Below, in pieces: positions 1 to 7,961 of a stretch of 25,785 bases of DNA (position 1 is its first letter; every line of letters begins with the position of its first letter). This DNA is from UBA6182 sp964479585. Its GTDB lineage: Bacteria; Bacillota_I; Bacilli_A; Erysipelotrichales; Erysipelotrichaceae. The stretch spans positions 1-25,785 of the forward strand of contig CAYZMP010000022.1 in assembly GCA_964479585.1 (NCBI GenBank), in the 5' to 3' direction. The notes beneath the pieces are model-generated. The model was not told where the DNA came from and searched no databases. It saw only the letters and a program-made list of their open reading frames with translations. A program made the translations under genes and the position numbers.

Positions 1-929
1 TAAAATATCCAATTATTCAAGGGGCTATGGCTCATATTGCCACAGCACAGTTTGCAGCTAGTGTTTCAAACTGTGGTGCCCTTGGCATTATTGGTACTGG
101 TGCTATGACTGCACCGATGGCAGAAGATGCTATTATACAGTGTAAAACCCTAACAAATAAACCGTTTGGTGTAAACTTAATGCTTATGAATCCAAATAGT
201 GCAGAAATTGTGGATGTTATTATTAAACATCAAGTAGCTGTTGTAACAACAGGTGCTGGTAATCCTGGTCCATACATTCAAAAACTTAAGCAAGCGAACA
301 TTAAAGTCATTCCTATTGTGCCAACGGTTGCTCTTGCAAAACGAGTGGAGTCTGCTGGTGCAGACATGGTTATCATTGAAGGTACAGAAGCTGGTGGTCA
401 TGTAGGAGAGCTTACAACCATGACGTTGCTTCCTCAAGTGGTGGATGCGGTTAATATTCCTGTAATTGCAGCAGGTGGTATTGGTGATGGTCGTGGTGTA
501 AATGCTGTGTTTTCATTAGGTGCTTGTGGATTTCAACTAGGTACTATTTTATTAGCATCGGATGAGTGTCCAGTGCATGAAAACTACAAACAAGCTGTCA
601 TAAAAGCCAAAGATAGTGATACAGTGGTGACTGGTCGTAGTGTGTCTGCGCCTGTTCGTATTATGAAAAATGCGATGAGTCAAAAATACATTCAACTTGA
701 AAAACAAGGAGCAACACGTGATGAGTTAGAACATTTAACATTAGGTTCATTATCAAAGGCGGTACATGCTGGTGATGTTTACAATGGAAGTATGATGATG
801 GGACAAATTGCTGGGTTAGTTAAAGAGATTAAACCTTTACAGCAAATATTTGATGATTTAATGAACGATAGTATCCAGCAACTTGAAGGTTTAAAAGCGC
901 TCCATCAGAGATTACATTCTCATGTTTAA
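1..929 (+). CDS. fabK: Enoyl-ACP reductase II FabK (5' end missing)
   Basis: FMN-dependent enoyl-ACP reductase, which catalyses the last step of each type II fatty-acid elongation cycle. The gene enters from the left edge: codons in frame from base 3 encode KYPIIQGA just before the first ATG at 27, and this matches the usual FabK N-terminus, so the ATG at 27 is internal and only some ten to fifteen residues are missing. Visible FabK/NPD-family marks are GALGIIGTG, KPFGVNLML, VVTTGAGNP, the EGTEAGGHVGELTTMTLLPQVV region, the flavin phosphate loop VIAAGGIGDGRG and, near the C-terminus, SMMMGQIAGLV, which closely resembles streptococcal FabK. It heads the visible part of the fab operon and overlaps the next gene by 8 nt. 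A true nitronate monooxygenase is less likely because of the operon and the FabK-type C-terminus. Confidence 0.93.
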   Translation, partial: KYPIIQGAMAHIATAQFAASVSNCGALGIIGTGAMTAPMAEDAIIQCKTLTNKPFGVNLMLMNPNSAEIVDVIIKHQVAVVTTGAGNPGPYIQKLKQANIKVIPIVPTVALAKRVESAGADMVIIEGTEAGGHVGELTTMTLLPQVVDAVNIPVIAAGGIGDGRGVNAVFSLGACGFQLGTILLASDECPVHENYKQAVIKAKDSDTVVTGRSVSAPVRIMKNAMSQKYIQLEKQGATRDELEHLTLGSLSKAVHAGDVYNGSMMMGQIAGLVKEIKPLQQIFDDLMNDSIQQLEGLKALHQRLHSHV

Positions 930-2004
930 TGTACAATTAAACACTCACATTTTGAAACATCCTATCATTCAAGGTGGAATGGGAGTGGGTGTTTCGATGT
1001 CAAAATTAGCTACTGCAGCTATCAATCATGGCTGTATGGGTGTAATTTCTGCAGCGCAACCAGGATATAAAGAAGATGATTTTTACACAAACAATTTCCA
1101 AGCAAACATAAGAGCATTAAAACAAGAGATAGACATAACTCGACATAACACACAACATCAAGGAGTTTTGGCAGTCAACGTCATGGTAGCTTCAAAACGA
1201 TACAATGACTATATTAAGGAAATATCTACCATGGACATTGATGCCATTATCTCTGGAGCAGGGTTACCGTTAAACTTACCAGAACTAGTACAAAACAAAG
1301 AACTTCTACTTGGTGTTATTGTTTCTAGTGGTAAGGCAGCTCAGTTGATTTGTAAAGTTTGGGATACTCGTTATAATAGAATTCCTGATTTTATTGTTAT
1401 TGAAGGAGATAAAGCTGGTGGACATCTTGGGTTTAAAATTGAAGAACTGCGTGCAAACTCTACTCGAACATTGGATGAAATACTAGAAGATGTATTGCAA
1501 GTTACATTGCCTTATAAAGAAAAATACAACAAAGCCATTCCCCTTTTTGTGGCTGGTGGCATTGTCAGTGGATATGAAATTGCGCATTATATAAAAAAAG
1601 GTGCAAGTGGTGTTCAAATGGGTACAGCTTTTTTAGCAACAAAAGAGTGCGATGCACCGTTAAACTTTAAACAAGCAGTGATTGATGCGACAATCGATGA
1701 TATAGGATTTACAAAAAGTCCATCAAAATTACATGGTCGTGCTTTAAAGACACCATTTATGATGATGGTGAACCAACGTCATGAAAACATTCAAGTTAAA
1801 CGATGTGTCGCATGTCTTTCTATGTGTAATCCTTCAGATACTCCCTATTGCATTAGTCAAGCACTAATTGACTCTATTAATGGTAATTTGGATGAGGGAA
1901 TTGTTTTTGTTGGTGAAAGTGCAGCACGGATTAATGCCATCGTTTCGGTTTCTGATCTTGTTGAAAGACTAATGAAGGAGTGTATATCGGTGTATGAAAC
2001 ATAA
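922..2004 (+). CDS. Second FabK/nitronate monooxygenase-like flavoprotein with C-terminal Cys cluster
   Basis: A 360-residue NPD-family TIM-barrel flavoprotein. It has the N-terminal HPIIQGGMGVGVS, IISGAGLP, the IEGDKAGGHLG segment (about residues 160-170) and the FMN phosphate loop VAGGIVSG (about 210-217) followed by GVQMGTAFLAT. It differs from the preceding fabK by insertions and by a C-terminal segment with four cysteines (C295, C298, C302, C310; CxxCxxxCx7C) that could hold a metal or a redox pair. It starts 8 nt inside fabK and overlaps fabD by 11 nt, so the three are probably translationally coupled. By family it could be an enoyl-ACP reductase, a nitronate monooxygenase or a flavin oxidoreductase for another enone. 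Position favours a lipid-related job; the exact substrate is unknown. Confidence 0.8.
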   Translation: MFNVQLNTHILKHPIIQGGMGVGVSMSKLATAAINHGCMGVISAAQPGYKEDDFYTNNFQANIRALKQEIDITRHNTQHQGVLAVNVMVASKRYNDYIKEISTMDIDAIISGAGLPLNLPELVQNKELLLGVIVSSGKAAQLICKVWDTRYNRIPDFIVIEGDKAGGHLGFKIEELRANSTRTLDEILEDVLQVTLPYKEKYNKAIPLFVAGGIVSGYEIAHYIKKGASGVQMGTAFLATKECDAPLNFKQAVIDATIDDIGFTKSPSKLHGRALKTPFMMMVNQRHENIQVKRCVACLSMCNPSDTPYCISQALIDSINGNLDEGIVFVGESAARINAIVSVSDLVERLMKECISVYET

Positions 2005-2914
2005 TAAAGTTGCGTTTGTTTTTGCAGGACAAGGAGCACAAAAAGTAGGTATGGGTGCAGACTTCTATGCTTTATTTCCTGAAGCAAAACTAGTGTTTGA
2101 TCAAGTCGATTCTACCATTAAAACAGCATGTTTTAATGGACCACAAGAAGTTTTAAACAACACCCTTATAACACAACAAGCTCTTCTTGTGTATGGTGTT
2201 GCGGTTGCTAAGGTATTGGAAAGTTTTAATATCAAAGCAGACATATGTGCAGGGTTAAGTTTGGGTGAATATAGTGCACTAACTTATGCAAAATCACTAA
2301 AGGTTAAAGATGCTTTACAAGTTGTAAAAAGACGTTCAGAAATTATGAGTCAAGCACTTTATGATAAAGACACAACGATGATGGCAGTGTTAAATGTTTC
2401 TATTAGTGATATCAAGAAAGTAATTGATCAAGCATCACGCTTTGGTATATGCGAAATAGCAAATTTCAACAGTCCAACACAAACCGTATTAACTGGAAAT
2501 AAACAAGCACTATCATATGCAAAAGAAAAATTGCAGTACTATCCAAAAGCAAGAGTAATCCCTTTAAGTGTAACGGGAGCTTTTCATAGCAATTATTTAA
2601 AAGATGCATCAGATGATTTTTTTGATGTTTTAAAGACAGTAGAAATATCAAAACCAAGCATTGATGTTGTGTTTAACACAACAGCAACCATAGAGTATGA
2701 AAATATAAATGAGCTACTAAAAAGACAACTATATAGTAGTGTGCATTGGTTAAAGTCGATTGAAACCATGATTCATCATGGCGTTGACACATTTATTGAG
2801 ATTAGTCCAAAACCAATCATCAAAGGATTTATCCGACAAATTGATCCTGATCTTTGGTGTGAGTGTGTGAGTGATGAGAGCAGTTTACATAACGTATTGG
2901 AGGCATTATGTTAG
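1994..2914 (+). CDS. fabD: Malonyl-CoA:ACP transacylase FabD
   Basis: Moves malonate from malonyl-CoA to acyl carrier protein, supplying the extender unit for fatty-acid synthesis. At 306 residues it has the normal FabD length. The N-terminus FVFAGQGAQKVGMG is diagnostic, the nucleophile elbow is GLSLGEYSAL with Ser89 (Leu replaces the common His of GHSLGE, a frequent Gram-positive variant), and the catalytic histidine is His198 in GAFHSNY. QQALLVYGVA and ISPKPIIKGFIRQ are further family segments. The ATG lies inside the end of the previous gene, with AAGGAG at 1975-1980 as a slightly distant ribosome site. The end overlaps fabG by 7 nt. Confidence 0.96.
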   Translation: MKHNKVAFVFAGQGAQKVGMGADFYALFPEAKLVFDQVDSTIKTACFNGPQEVLNNTLITQQALLVYGVAVAKVLESFNIKADICAGLSLGEYSALTYAKSLKVKDALQVVKRRSEIMSQALYDKDTTMMAVLNVSISDIKKVIDQASRFGICEIANFNSPTQTVLTGNKQALSYAKEKLQYYPKARVIPLSVTGAFHSNYLKDASDDFFDVLKTVEISKPSIDVVFNTTATIEYENINELLKRQLYSSVHWLKSIETMIHHGVDTFIEISPKPIIKGFIRQIDPDLWCECVSDESSLHNVLEALC

Positions 2915-3657
2915 AAAGAACAGTATTAATTACAGGTGGGGCAAAAGGTATTGGTAAAGCAATTGCCTTAGCGTTTGCTAAAGAAAAATACAATGTGGTG
3001 TTTACCTATCTTGGATCTAAACAAAAAGCAGAAGAAACTAAAAGAGAGTGTGAAAAGCTAACAAACAGAGTCATGATTAAACAGTGTGATATTACAAACA
3101 TAGATGATGTTAGTCAACTTATTACTGAAGTAATTGATGCTTTTTCAAATATTGATGTGTTGGTTAATAATGCAGGTATAACAAAGGATAACCTACTATT
3201 ACGCATGCAACAAGAGGAGTTTGATGATGTAATAAACACCAATTTAAAGGGAACATTTAATGTGATTAAACAAGTTTCTAAAGGCATGTTTAAATTAAAA
3301 AAAGGTAAAATTATAAATATTTCATCAGTGGTTGCTATAACAGGTAATGTAGGACAAGCTAATTACGCTGCTTCTAAGGCGGGTATGATTGGACTAAGTA
3401 AAACAATTGCAAAAGAACTAGCAAACAGAAACATTACATGTAATGTGGTTGCTCCTGGCTTTATACAAACAACGATGACAGATTCCTTATCTGATTCAAT
3501 AAAAGATTCCATTATTCGTAATATTCCTTTAAAACGGTTTGGTAATGGCGATGATGTAGCTCAGATGGTGTTGTTTTTAGCTAGTAATAAAGCTGATTAT
3601 ATTACAGGGCAAACTTTTGTTGTGGATGGTGGATTAAGTATAAGTGGAGGTATCTAG
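2908..3657 (+). CDS. fabG: 3-oxoacyl-ACP reductase FabG
   Basis: NADPH-dependent reductase of 3-oxoacyl-ACP, the first reductive step of the elongation cycle. It is a 249-residue short-chain dehydrogenase with the TGGAKGIGKAIA dinucleotide loop (about 9-20), the NNAG motif (87-90), the catalytic Ser140 (IINISS), Tyr153 and Lys157 (NYAASKAG), and the C-terminal GQTFVVDGG typical of FabG. The start is supported by GGAGG just upstream at about 2898-2902 and by the 7-nt overlap with fabD. It directly abuts fabF. Confidence 0.96.
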   Translation: MLERTVLITGGAKGIGKAIALAFAKEKYNVVFTYLGSKQKAEETKRECEKLTNRVMIKQCDITNIDDVSQLITEVIDAFSNIDVLVNNAGITKDNLLLRMQQEEFDDVINTNLKGTFNVIKQVSKGMFKLKKGKIINISSVVAITGNVGQANYAASKAGMIGLSKTIAKELANRNITCNVVAPGFIQTTMTDSLSDSIKDSIIRNIPLKRFGNGDDVAQMVLFLASNKADYITGQTFVVDGGLSISGGI

Positions 3658-4890
3658 ATGAGACGAGTAGTAATAACAGGAATGGGTGCAGTCACACCAC
3701 TTGGTAAAGATGTTGCATCAACCTTTGAGGCAATGATTCAAAATGAATGTGCTATTGATAAAATCACTCATTTTGATGTTAGTGAGTATAAAGTTTCTTT
3801 AGCTGCCCAAGTGAGAGATTTTGATATGAGTGATTATTTAAGTGCTCGTGATAAAAAATTTAATGATCGCTTTACTCAGTTTGCACGAATTGCATCTTAT
3901 CAAGCGATGAAGCAAGCAAACATACATGTCGATACTATAAACAATCAACGTATGGGAGTAATCATTGGTTCAGGTATTGGTGGAGTAGGCTCTATTGAAC
4001 AAGCTAAGGAAAACTTAATGAATCGTGGACCGACAAGAATTTCACCGTACTTTATTCCGATGGCCCTTATTAACTTAGCTGCTGGACAAGTTGCTATTGA
4101 TCATCAAGCCAAAGGGATATGTTCAAGTGTTGTCACGGCTTGTGCAGCTGGTGCAAATGCTATTGGAGAAGCCTATTTGAAAATAAAGCATAATGAACAA
4201 GACATTATGATTTGTGGTGGTAGTGAAGCAGCAATCACTCCATTAGCTATAGGTGGATTTATGGTTATGCGAGCATTAAGTGAATCAAATGATCCAAATA
4301 AAGCATCAACACCGTTTGATAAAAATCGATCAGGGTTTGTTATGGGTGAAGGAGCAGGTGTTTTAGTGTTGGAAGACTTAGAACATGCTCAACAGCGAAA
4401 TGCAACTATTTTAGGTGAGATCATTGGTTATGGTTACTCATGTGATGCACATCATATAACAGCGCCACATGAAAGTGGAGAAGGTGCTGCACAAGCGATG
4501 ATGCATGCTATGCAGGATGCCAACATAAGTTTAGATAGTATTGACTATATTAATGCGCATGGAACTAGTACACCATTAAATGACAAAACAGAAATTAAAG
4601 CAATCAAACACGCATTAAAAGAACATGCATATAAGCCAATTATTTCTTCTACAAAATCTCATATTGGTCATTTGTTAGGAGCTAGTGGGGCGGTTGAATC
4701 CATTGTTTGTTTACAAGCTCTACTTCAAGGAGAAATACCAGCCACCATTCATGTTCAACAATTAGACGAAAAATGTGATTTAAATATCCTTGTTAATCAG
4801 TCAGTAAAAAAGAATATAAAAATTGCAATGACAAACTCCTTAGGTTTTGGAGGTCATAATGCATCACTACTATTTAGAAAGTGGGAATAG
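3658..4890 (+). CDS. fabF: 3-oxoacyl-ACP synthase II FabF
   Basis: Condensing enzyme that elongates acyl-ACP with malonyl-ACP. It is 410 residues long, as expected. The KAS II triad is visible: Cys162 in VVTACAAGANAIG, His301 in NAHGTSTPLND, and His338 with Lys333 in STKSHIGHLLGASGA. NSLGFGGHNAS near the end is the glycine-rich loop next to the active site. The ATG directly follows the fabG stop and uses the GGAGGT within the end of fabG. No fabH or acpP is visible, so chain initiation and the carrier protein must be encoded elsewhere, perhaps just upstream of the window. Confidence 0.97.
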   Translation: MRRVVITGMGAVTPLGKDVASTFEAMIQNECAIDKITHFDVSEYKVSLAAQVRDFDMSDYLSARDKKFNDRFTQFARIASYQAMKQANIHVDTINNQRMGVIIGSGIGGVGSIEQAKENLMNRGPTRISPYFIPMALINLAAGQVAIDHQAKGICSSVVTACAAGANAIGEAYLKIKHNEQDIMICGGSEAAITPLAIGGFMVMRALSESNDPNKASTPFDKNRSGFVMGEGAGVLVLEDLEHAQQRNATILGEIIGYGYSCDAHHITAPHESGEGAAQAMMHAMQDANISLDSIDYINAHGTSTPLNDKTEIKAIKHALKEHAYKPIISSTKSHIGHLLGASGAVESIVCLQALLQGEIPATIHVQQLDEKCDLNILVNQSVKKNIKIAMTNSLGFGGHNASLLFRKWE

Positions 4891-4891
4891 T

Positions 4892-5326
4892 ATGAAACTA
4901 ACATCAAATGACATACAAAAAATACTACCTCATCGTTATCCTTTTTTAATGGTGGATACCATTGAAGAGATTGTGGATGAACATAGTATTGTTGGAAAAA
5001 AGAACATATCTGTTAATGAAGCTGTTTTTGCAGGACACTTTCCAAATCAGCATGTCTTTCCAGGGGTGTTGCTTATTGAAGCGTTAGCAGATACTGGAGC
5101 AGTGTTGCTTTTAAGTAAAGAAGAGTTTAAAGGGAAATATGTTTATTTAGCTGGAGTTAATCATATGCGGTTTAAAAAAATGGTTGTGCCAGGTGATAGT
5201 GTTTATTTACACTGTACATTAAAAACAATGAGAAGAAACTTAGGTGTTGCTAGTGTGTATGCAACAGTAAATGATCAGATCGTGTGCAAGGGTGAAATTA
5301 TGTTTGCTATTAACGAAAGCAAGTGA
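4892..5326 (+). CDS. fabZ: 3-hydroxyacyl-ACP dehydratase FabZ
   Basis: Hot-dog-fold dehydratase converting 3-hydroxyacyl-ACP to trans-2-enoyl-ACP. The protein is 144 residues from the ATG at 4892. An upstream in-frame ATG at 4847 would add 15 residues coded inside fabF and is not supported by family length, since FabZ normally starts a few residues before the ILPHRYPFLMVD signature seen here at 11-22. The catalytic His49 lies in FAGHFPNQHVFPG and the catalytic Glu63 in LLIEALAD. It sits between fabF and plsC, and its TGA overlaps the plsC start. Confidence 0.95.
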   Translation: MKLTSNDIQKILPHRYPFLMVDTIEEIVDEHSIVGKKNISVNEAVFAGHFPNQHVFPGVLLIEALADTGAVLLLSKEEFKGKYVYLAGVNHMRFKKMVVPGDSVYLHCTLKTMRRNLGVASVYATVNDQIVCKGEIMFAINESK

Positions 5327-6000
5327 TGATGAGAAAGATTGTTCTTATTCTACTTTTACCGATTGTACATTTGTCTGCTATGTATAATAAACACAAGCCG
5401 TTAGAAGAACGATATCGACAATGTCAACGTTGGTGTAAAATAGCACTGTCTATTTTAGGATTAGAGTTAATAGTATATAATAAACAGTATAGTAACATCA
5501 AAGGTGCTTATTTAGTGAGTAATCATCAAGGGACTATTGATCCACTGTTAATTGTAGCAAGCTCTCAACAAGCTCTTACGTTTGTATCAAAAGCATCCAA
5601 TAGAAACATACTTGGTATTGGTAAATGGGGGGAGTTACTAGATTTGATATACTTTGATCGCAACAGTAAACAAGGTAATATTTATATGTTGCGTCAAACC
5701 ATACGATTTCTAACTGAAAAAAGAAATGTGCTAATTTTTCCTGAAGGTACTCGATCAAAGTCTGATCACATGAATGCTTTTAAAGGAGCTTCATTTAAAC
5801 CAGCATACATAGCTAAATGCGATATTGTACCAATTACACTTAATCAATCGTATGCGCTCGATAGCAAATTAAAAGTTAAGCAATTATCGATTACTTATCA
5901 TAAGCCTATCCCTTATGAAAAATACAAAGATTTAGATATGGATACATTGGCGAATGTTGTTTATGATCACATTTCATCAGCGATACAACCAATTTCTTAA
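5326..6000 (+). CDS. plsC: 1-acyl-sn-glycerol-3-phosphate acyltransferase PlsC
   Basis: Acylates lysophosphatidic acid to phosphatidic acid at the inner face of the membrane, linking the fab operon to phospholipid synthesis. It has 224 residues from the ATG at 5326, which forms a TGATG coupling with the fabZ stop. A GTG at 5323 and an ATG at 5329 are alternative starts. Motif I is NHQGTIDP with the His67/Asp72 pair, motif II is the YFDRN segment near 109-113, and motif III is FPEGTRS at 138-144. A short N-terminal hydrophobic stretch (about 5-18) probably associates with the membrane. The acyl-donor type (acyl-ACP or acyl-CoA) cannot be told from sequence. Confidence 0.92.
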   Translation: MMRKIVLILLLPIVHLSAMYNKHKPLEERYRQCQRWCKIALSILGLELIVYNKQYSNIKGAYLVSNHQGTIDPLLIVASSQQALTFVSKASNRNILGIGKWGELLDLIYFDRNSKQGNIYMLRQTIRFLTEKRNVLIFPEGTRSKSDHMNAFKGASFKPAYIAKCDIVPITLNQSYALDSKLKVKQLSITYHKPIPYEKYKDLDMDTLANVVYDHISSAIQPIS

Positions 6001-6012
6001 AGAGGTGATTTT

Positions 6013-6333
6013 ATGCTTGGTATTGATATTGTAGAAATTAATAGAATTGCATCGTTGCATCACAAGGAGAAGTTTATACAGCGAATATTGAGTGCTAAAG
6101 AGCAAGTTGAGTATCGTCAACTAAGTAGTGAGCAACGAAAGAATCAATGGCTTGCTGGACGTTTTGCGGCTAAAGAAGCCATTATCAAAGCAATGGATCA
6201 ACAGCTTTTTATGCGTGATATTGAATTAGTAAAGCAAAACAACAAGTTATTTTTTATAGTGGATAATAATAAAGTAGTTTTGTCAATTGCTCATGAGAAA
6301 CACTACGCCATTGCTAGTGCACTAGTTGTATGA
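6013..6333 (+). CDS. acpS: Holo-ACP synthase AcpS
   Basis: Transfers 4'-phosphopantetheine from CoA to apo-ACP and so activates the carrier protein used by the neighbouring Fab enzymes. It is a 106-residue AcpS-type phosphopantetheinyl transferase, slightly shorter than usual. The metal-binding residues are Asp5 in LGIDIVEINRI and Glu55 in the signature WLAGRFAAKEA, and SIAHEKHYAIASALV is the usual C-terminal strand. The ribosome site is AGAGGTG at 6001-6007. The stop overlaps the birA start in an ATGA arrangement. Confidence 0.93.
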   Translation: MLGIDIVEINRIASLHHKEKFIQRILSAKEQVEYRQLSSEQRKNQWLAGRFAAKEAIIKAMDQQLFMRDIELVKQNNKLFFIVDNNKVVLSIAHEKHYAIASALVV

Positions 6334-7082
6334 TTAAACCATTGCACAAAGATGATTTATATAAGCAATGCAACCAAAAGATAAGTCAACTTATGTTTTT
6401 TGATGTGGTAGAGTCAACCAATGATGTTGCGAAGCATCTACATAAAGTAATGGATAAAACATTAATCATTGCAAGACATCAAACAAAAGGACGAGGGACT
6501 CAACAGCGAGTTTTTTATAGTGCAAAAGATAAAGGGATTTATGCTTCTTACATACGAAAAATAGACAACCTGTCATTTAATGTGTCTTTTTTACCAATGG
6601 TGATGGCATGTGCTGTAGTTAAGTTATGTTTGACTTACAACATTACACCATCGATAAAATGGGTGAATGATATTACTATCAAAAACAAAAAATGTGCTGG
6701 CATACTTTGTGAGACTTTTTTAGATAATCATTATGTTGTGATTGGTGTTGGAATCAATGTTGTTAAGCAACTTTTTAGTGAAGATATCATGGATATTGCG
6801 ACATCATTGAAAGAACATGGTAAAGACATTCACGATTTAAATATCATGGTAGGGCAATTGATTAACTACTTTAATGAACTATGTTTACTTAGTACTCAGC
6901 AAATAATAACCATGTACAAAACATATTGTCTTAACATAGAAAAGAATCATCTTATAAAAATAAACAACACATCAATACTTGCCAAAGCAAAGGATATAGA
7001 TGAAAAGGGAAGATTAGTATTAACTGATCAAAACAGCACCTATCAATTAGTATCCACAACTCAAATTCTCAACATTTACTAA
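6330..7082 (+). CDS. birA: Biotin--[acetyl-CoA-carboxylase] ligase, no DNA-binding domain
   Basis: Attaches biotin to the carrier subunit of acetyl-CoA carboxylase, needed for malonyl-CoA supply. The 250 residues correspond to the catalytic and C-terminal domains only. VESTND (27-32), HQTKGRGTQQR (50-60), KWVND (110-114), KCAGILCE (121-128) and VIGVGINV (137-144) are the biotin/ATP-binding motifs in order. No N-terminal helix-turn-helix is present, so this is a monofunctional (class I) ligase rather than a repressor-ligase. GRGTQQR departs from the more usual GRGRxGR. It is the last gene of the fab operon, coupled to acpS by a 4-nt overlap. Confidence 0.91.
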   Translation: MIKPLHKDDLYKQCNQKISQLMFFDVVESTNDVAKHLHKVMDKTLIIARHQTKGRGTQQRVFYSAKDKGIYASYIRKIDNLSFNVSFLPMVMACAVVKLCLTYNITPSIKWVNDITIKNKKCAGILCETFLDNHYVVIGVGINVVKQLFSEDIMDIATSLKEHGKDIHDLNIMVGQLINYFNELCLLSTQQIITMYKTYCLNIEKNHLIKINNTSILAKAKDIDEKGRLVLTDQNSTYQLVSTTQILNIY

Positions 7083-7113
7083 AAGCATACTTAGAAGCTT
7101 GTTTTCTTATGTG

Positions 7114-7122
7114 TGATATGAT
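7114..7122 (+). promoter_or_regulatory. Probable extended -10 promoter for the alpha/beta hydrolase gene
   Basis: TGATATGAT (TGn followed by TATGAT) lies 29 bases before the ATG at 7151. There is no good -35 hexamer at 16-18 bp, which is common for extended -10 promoters. The site falls in the first gap after the tightly packed fab operon. Confidence 0.45.
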
Positions 7123-7150
7123 GAGAAAAAGGATGTTGAAGGAGTAGGTT

Positions 7151-7867
7151 ATGAGCAAGAAAAGACGGTTGTTAAAAAATACATTGATTGTAGTTCTACT
7201 TGCGTTTGTTGTTTTTGTTGGTGGTTTTTTGGTGTATGTTAATGACTATTACAAAGCCAATGAGCAAGCTTTGAATGTTTTAGTAGAATACTCTGATCAA
7301 ATAGAAACGTACCAACGATTAACAACAATTTATCCTTTAGCAGAGAAAGATAATGAAATTGGTATTATCCTTTATCCAGGGGGAAAGGTTGAGTCGGTGG
7401 CCTATCTTTCTTTATTAGCGCAGTTAAGTGATCAAGGATTTACATCAGTGTTGGTTGACATGCCCTTTAACTTGGCTGTGTTTAATATTAACGGTGCTAG
7501 CAAGGTTATGGAAAAACACACAACCATCGATCGTTGGTATCTTATGGGTCATTCATTAGGTGGTGCGATGGCTAGTAGCTATGTTAATAACAACACGGAT
7601 AAAATTGAAGGGCTTATCTTATTAGCAGCCTATCCTATTAATGATGCAAATGTAAAAACAATACAAATTGTTGGAGATAAAGATTTGATTTTAGATTCAA
7701 GTCGTTTAAGTGATGAAGTTTCAACCCATATTATCGAAGGTGGAAATCATGCCTATTTTGGTGATTATGGTGAGCAAGATAATGATGGTATTGCAACACT
7801 TACTCCTTTGGAGCAACAACAAAAAACTGTTGATATCATTGTAGACTTTGTTCTTACTCAACCATAA
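7151..7867 (+). CDS. Membrane-anchored alpha/beta hydrolase
   Basis: A 238-residue serine hydrolase of the compact alpha/beta hydrolase type. A basic N-terminus (SKKRR) is followed by one hydrophobic helix (about 11-30), suggesting an N-terminal anchor with the catalytic domain outside the membrane. The catalytic triad is readable: Ser135 in GHSLGGAM, Asp178 (or Asp176) in VGDKD and His200 in GGNHAYFG. YPGGKVES at about 75-82 and DMPFNLAVF at 103-111 are characteristic of this subfamily. The ribosome site is AAGGAG at 7139-7144. The substrate is unknown; its place between lipid operons allows an esterase or lipase role but does not prove it. Confidence 0.85.
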   Translation: MSKKRRLLKNTLIVVLLAFVVFVGGFLVYVNDYYKANEQALNVLVEYSDQIETYQRLTTIYPLAEKDNEIGIILYPGGKVESVAYLSLLAQLSDQGFTSVLVDMPFNLAVFNINGASKVMEKHTTIDRWYLMGHSLGGAMASSYVNNNTDKIEGLILLAAYPINDANVKTIQIVGDKDLILDSSRLSDEVSTHIIEGGNHAYFGDYGEQDNDGIATLTPLEQQQKTVDIIVDFVLTQP

Positions 7868-7900
7868 TTTTGTCAGATGTCATATGGCTTAATATAAAGG

Positions 7901-7929
7901 TTGGTTTTTGTGTGTTTGTTTACTATAAT
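7901..7929 (+). promoter_or_regulatory. Probable sigma-A promoter for the cardiolipin synthase gene
   Basis: TTGGTT (7901-7906), a 17-bp spacer and a perfect TATAAT (7924-7929) lie 32 bases before the ATG at 7962. Confidence 0.55.
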
Positions 7930-7961
7930 AATATAAGTAAGCACAAACTGGTGGTAAGAAT

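Noticed and set aside
1..929. Nitronate monooxygenase annotation for the first gene
   Set aside because: Family-level hit only; the fab operon and FabK-type C-terminal segments favour enoyl-ACP reductase.
4847..4891. Upstream ATG that would extend FabZ by 15 residues
   Set aside because: The extension is coded inside fabF, has no matching ribosome site and exceeds the family's normal N-terminus.
7081..7104. Short AAGC/GCTT hairpin with TTTT after birA as a terminator
   Set aside because: Only four to five base pairs with a long loop; too weak to call.
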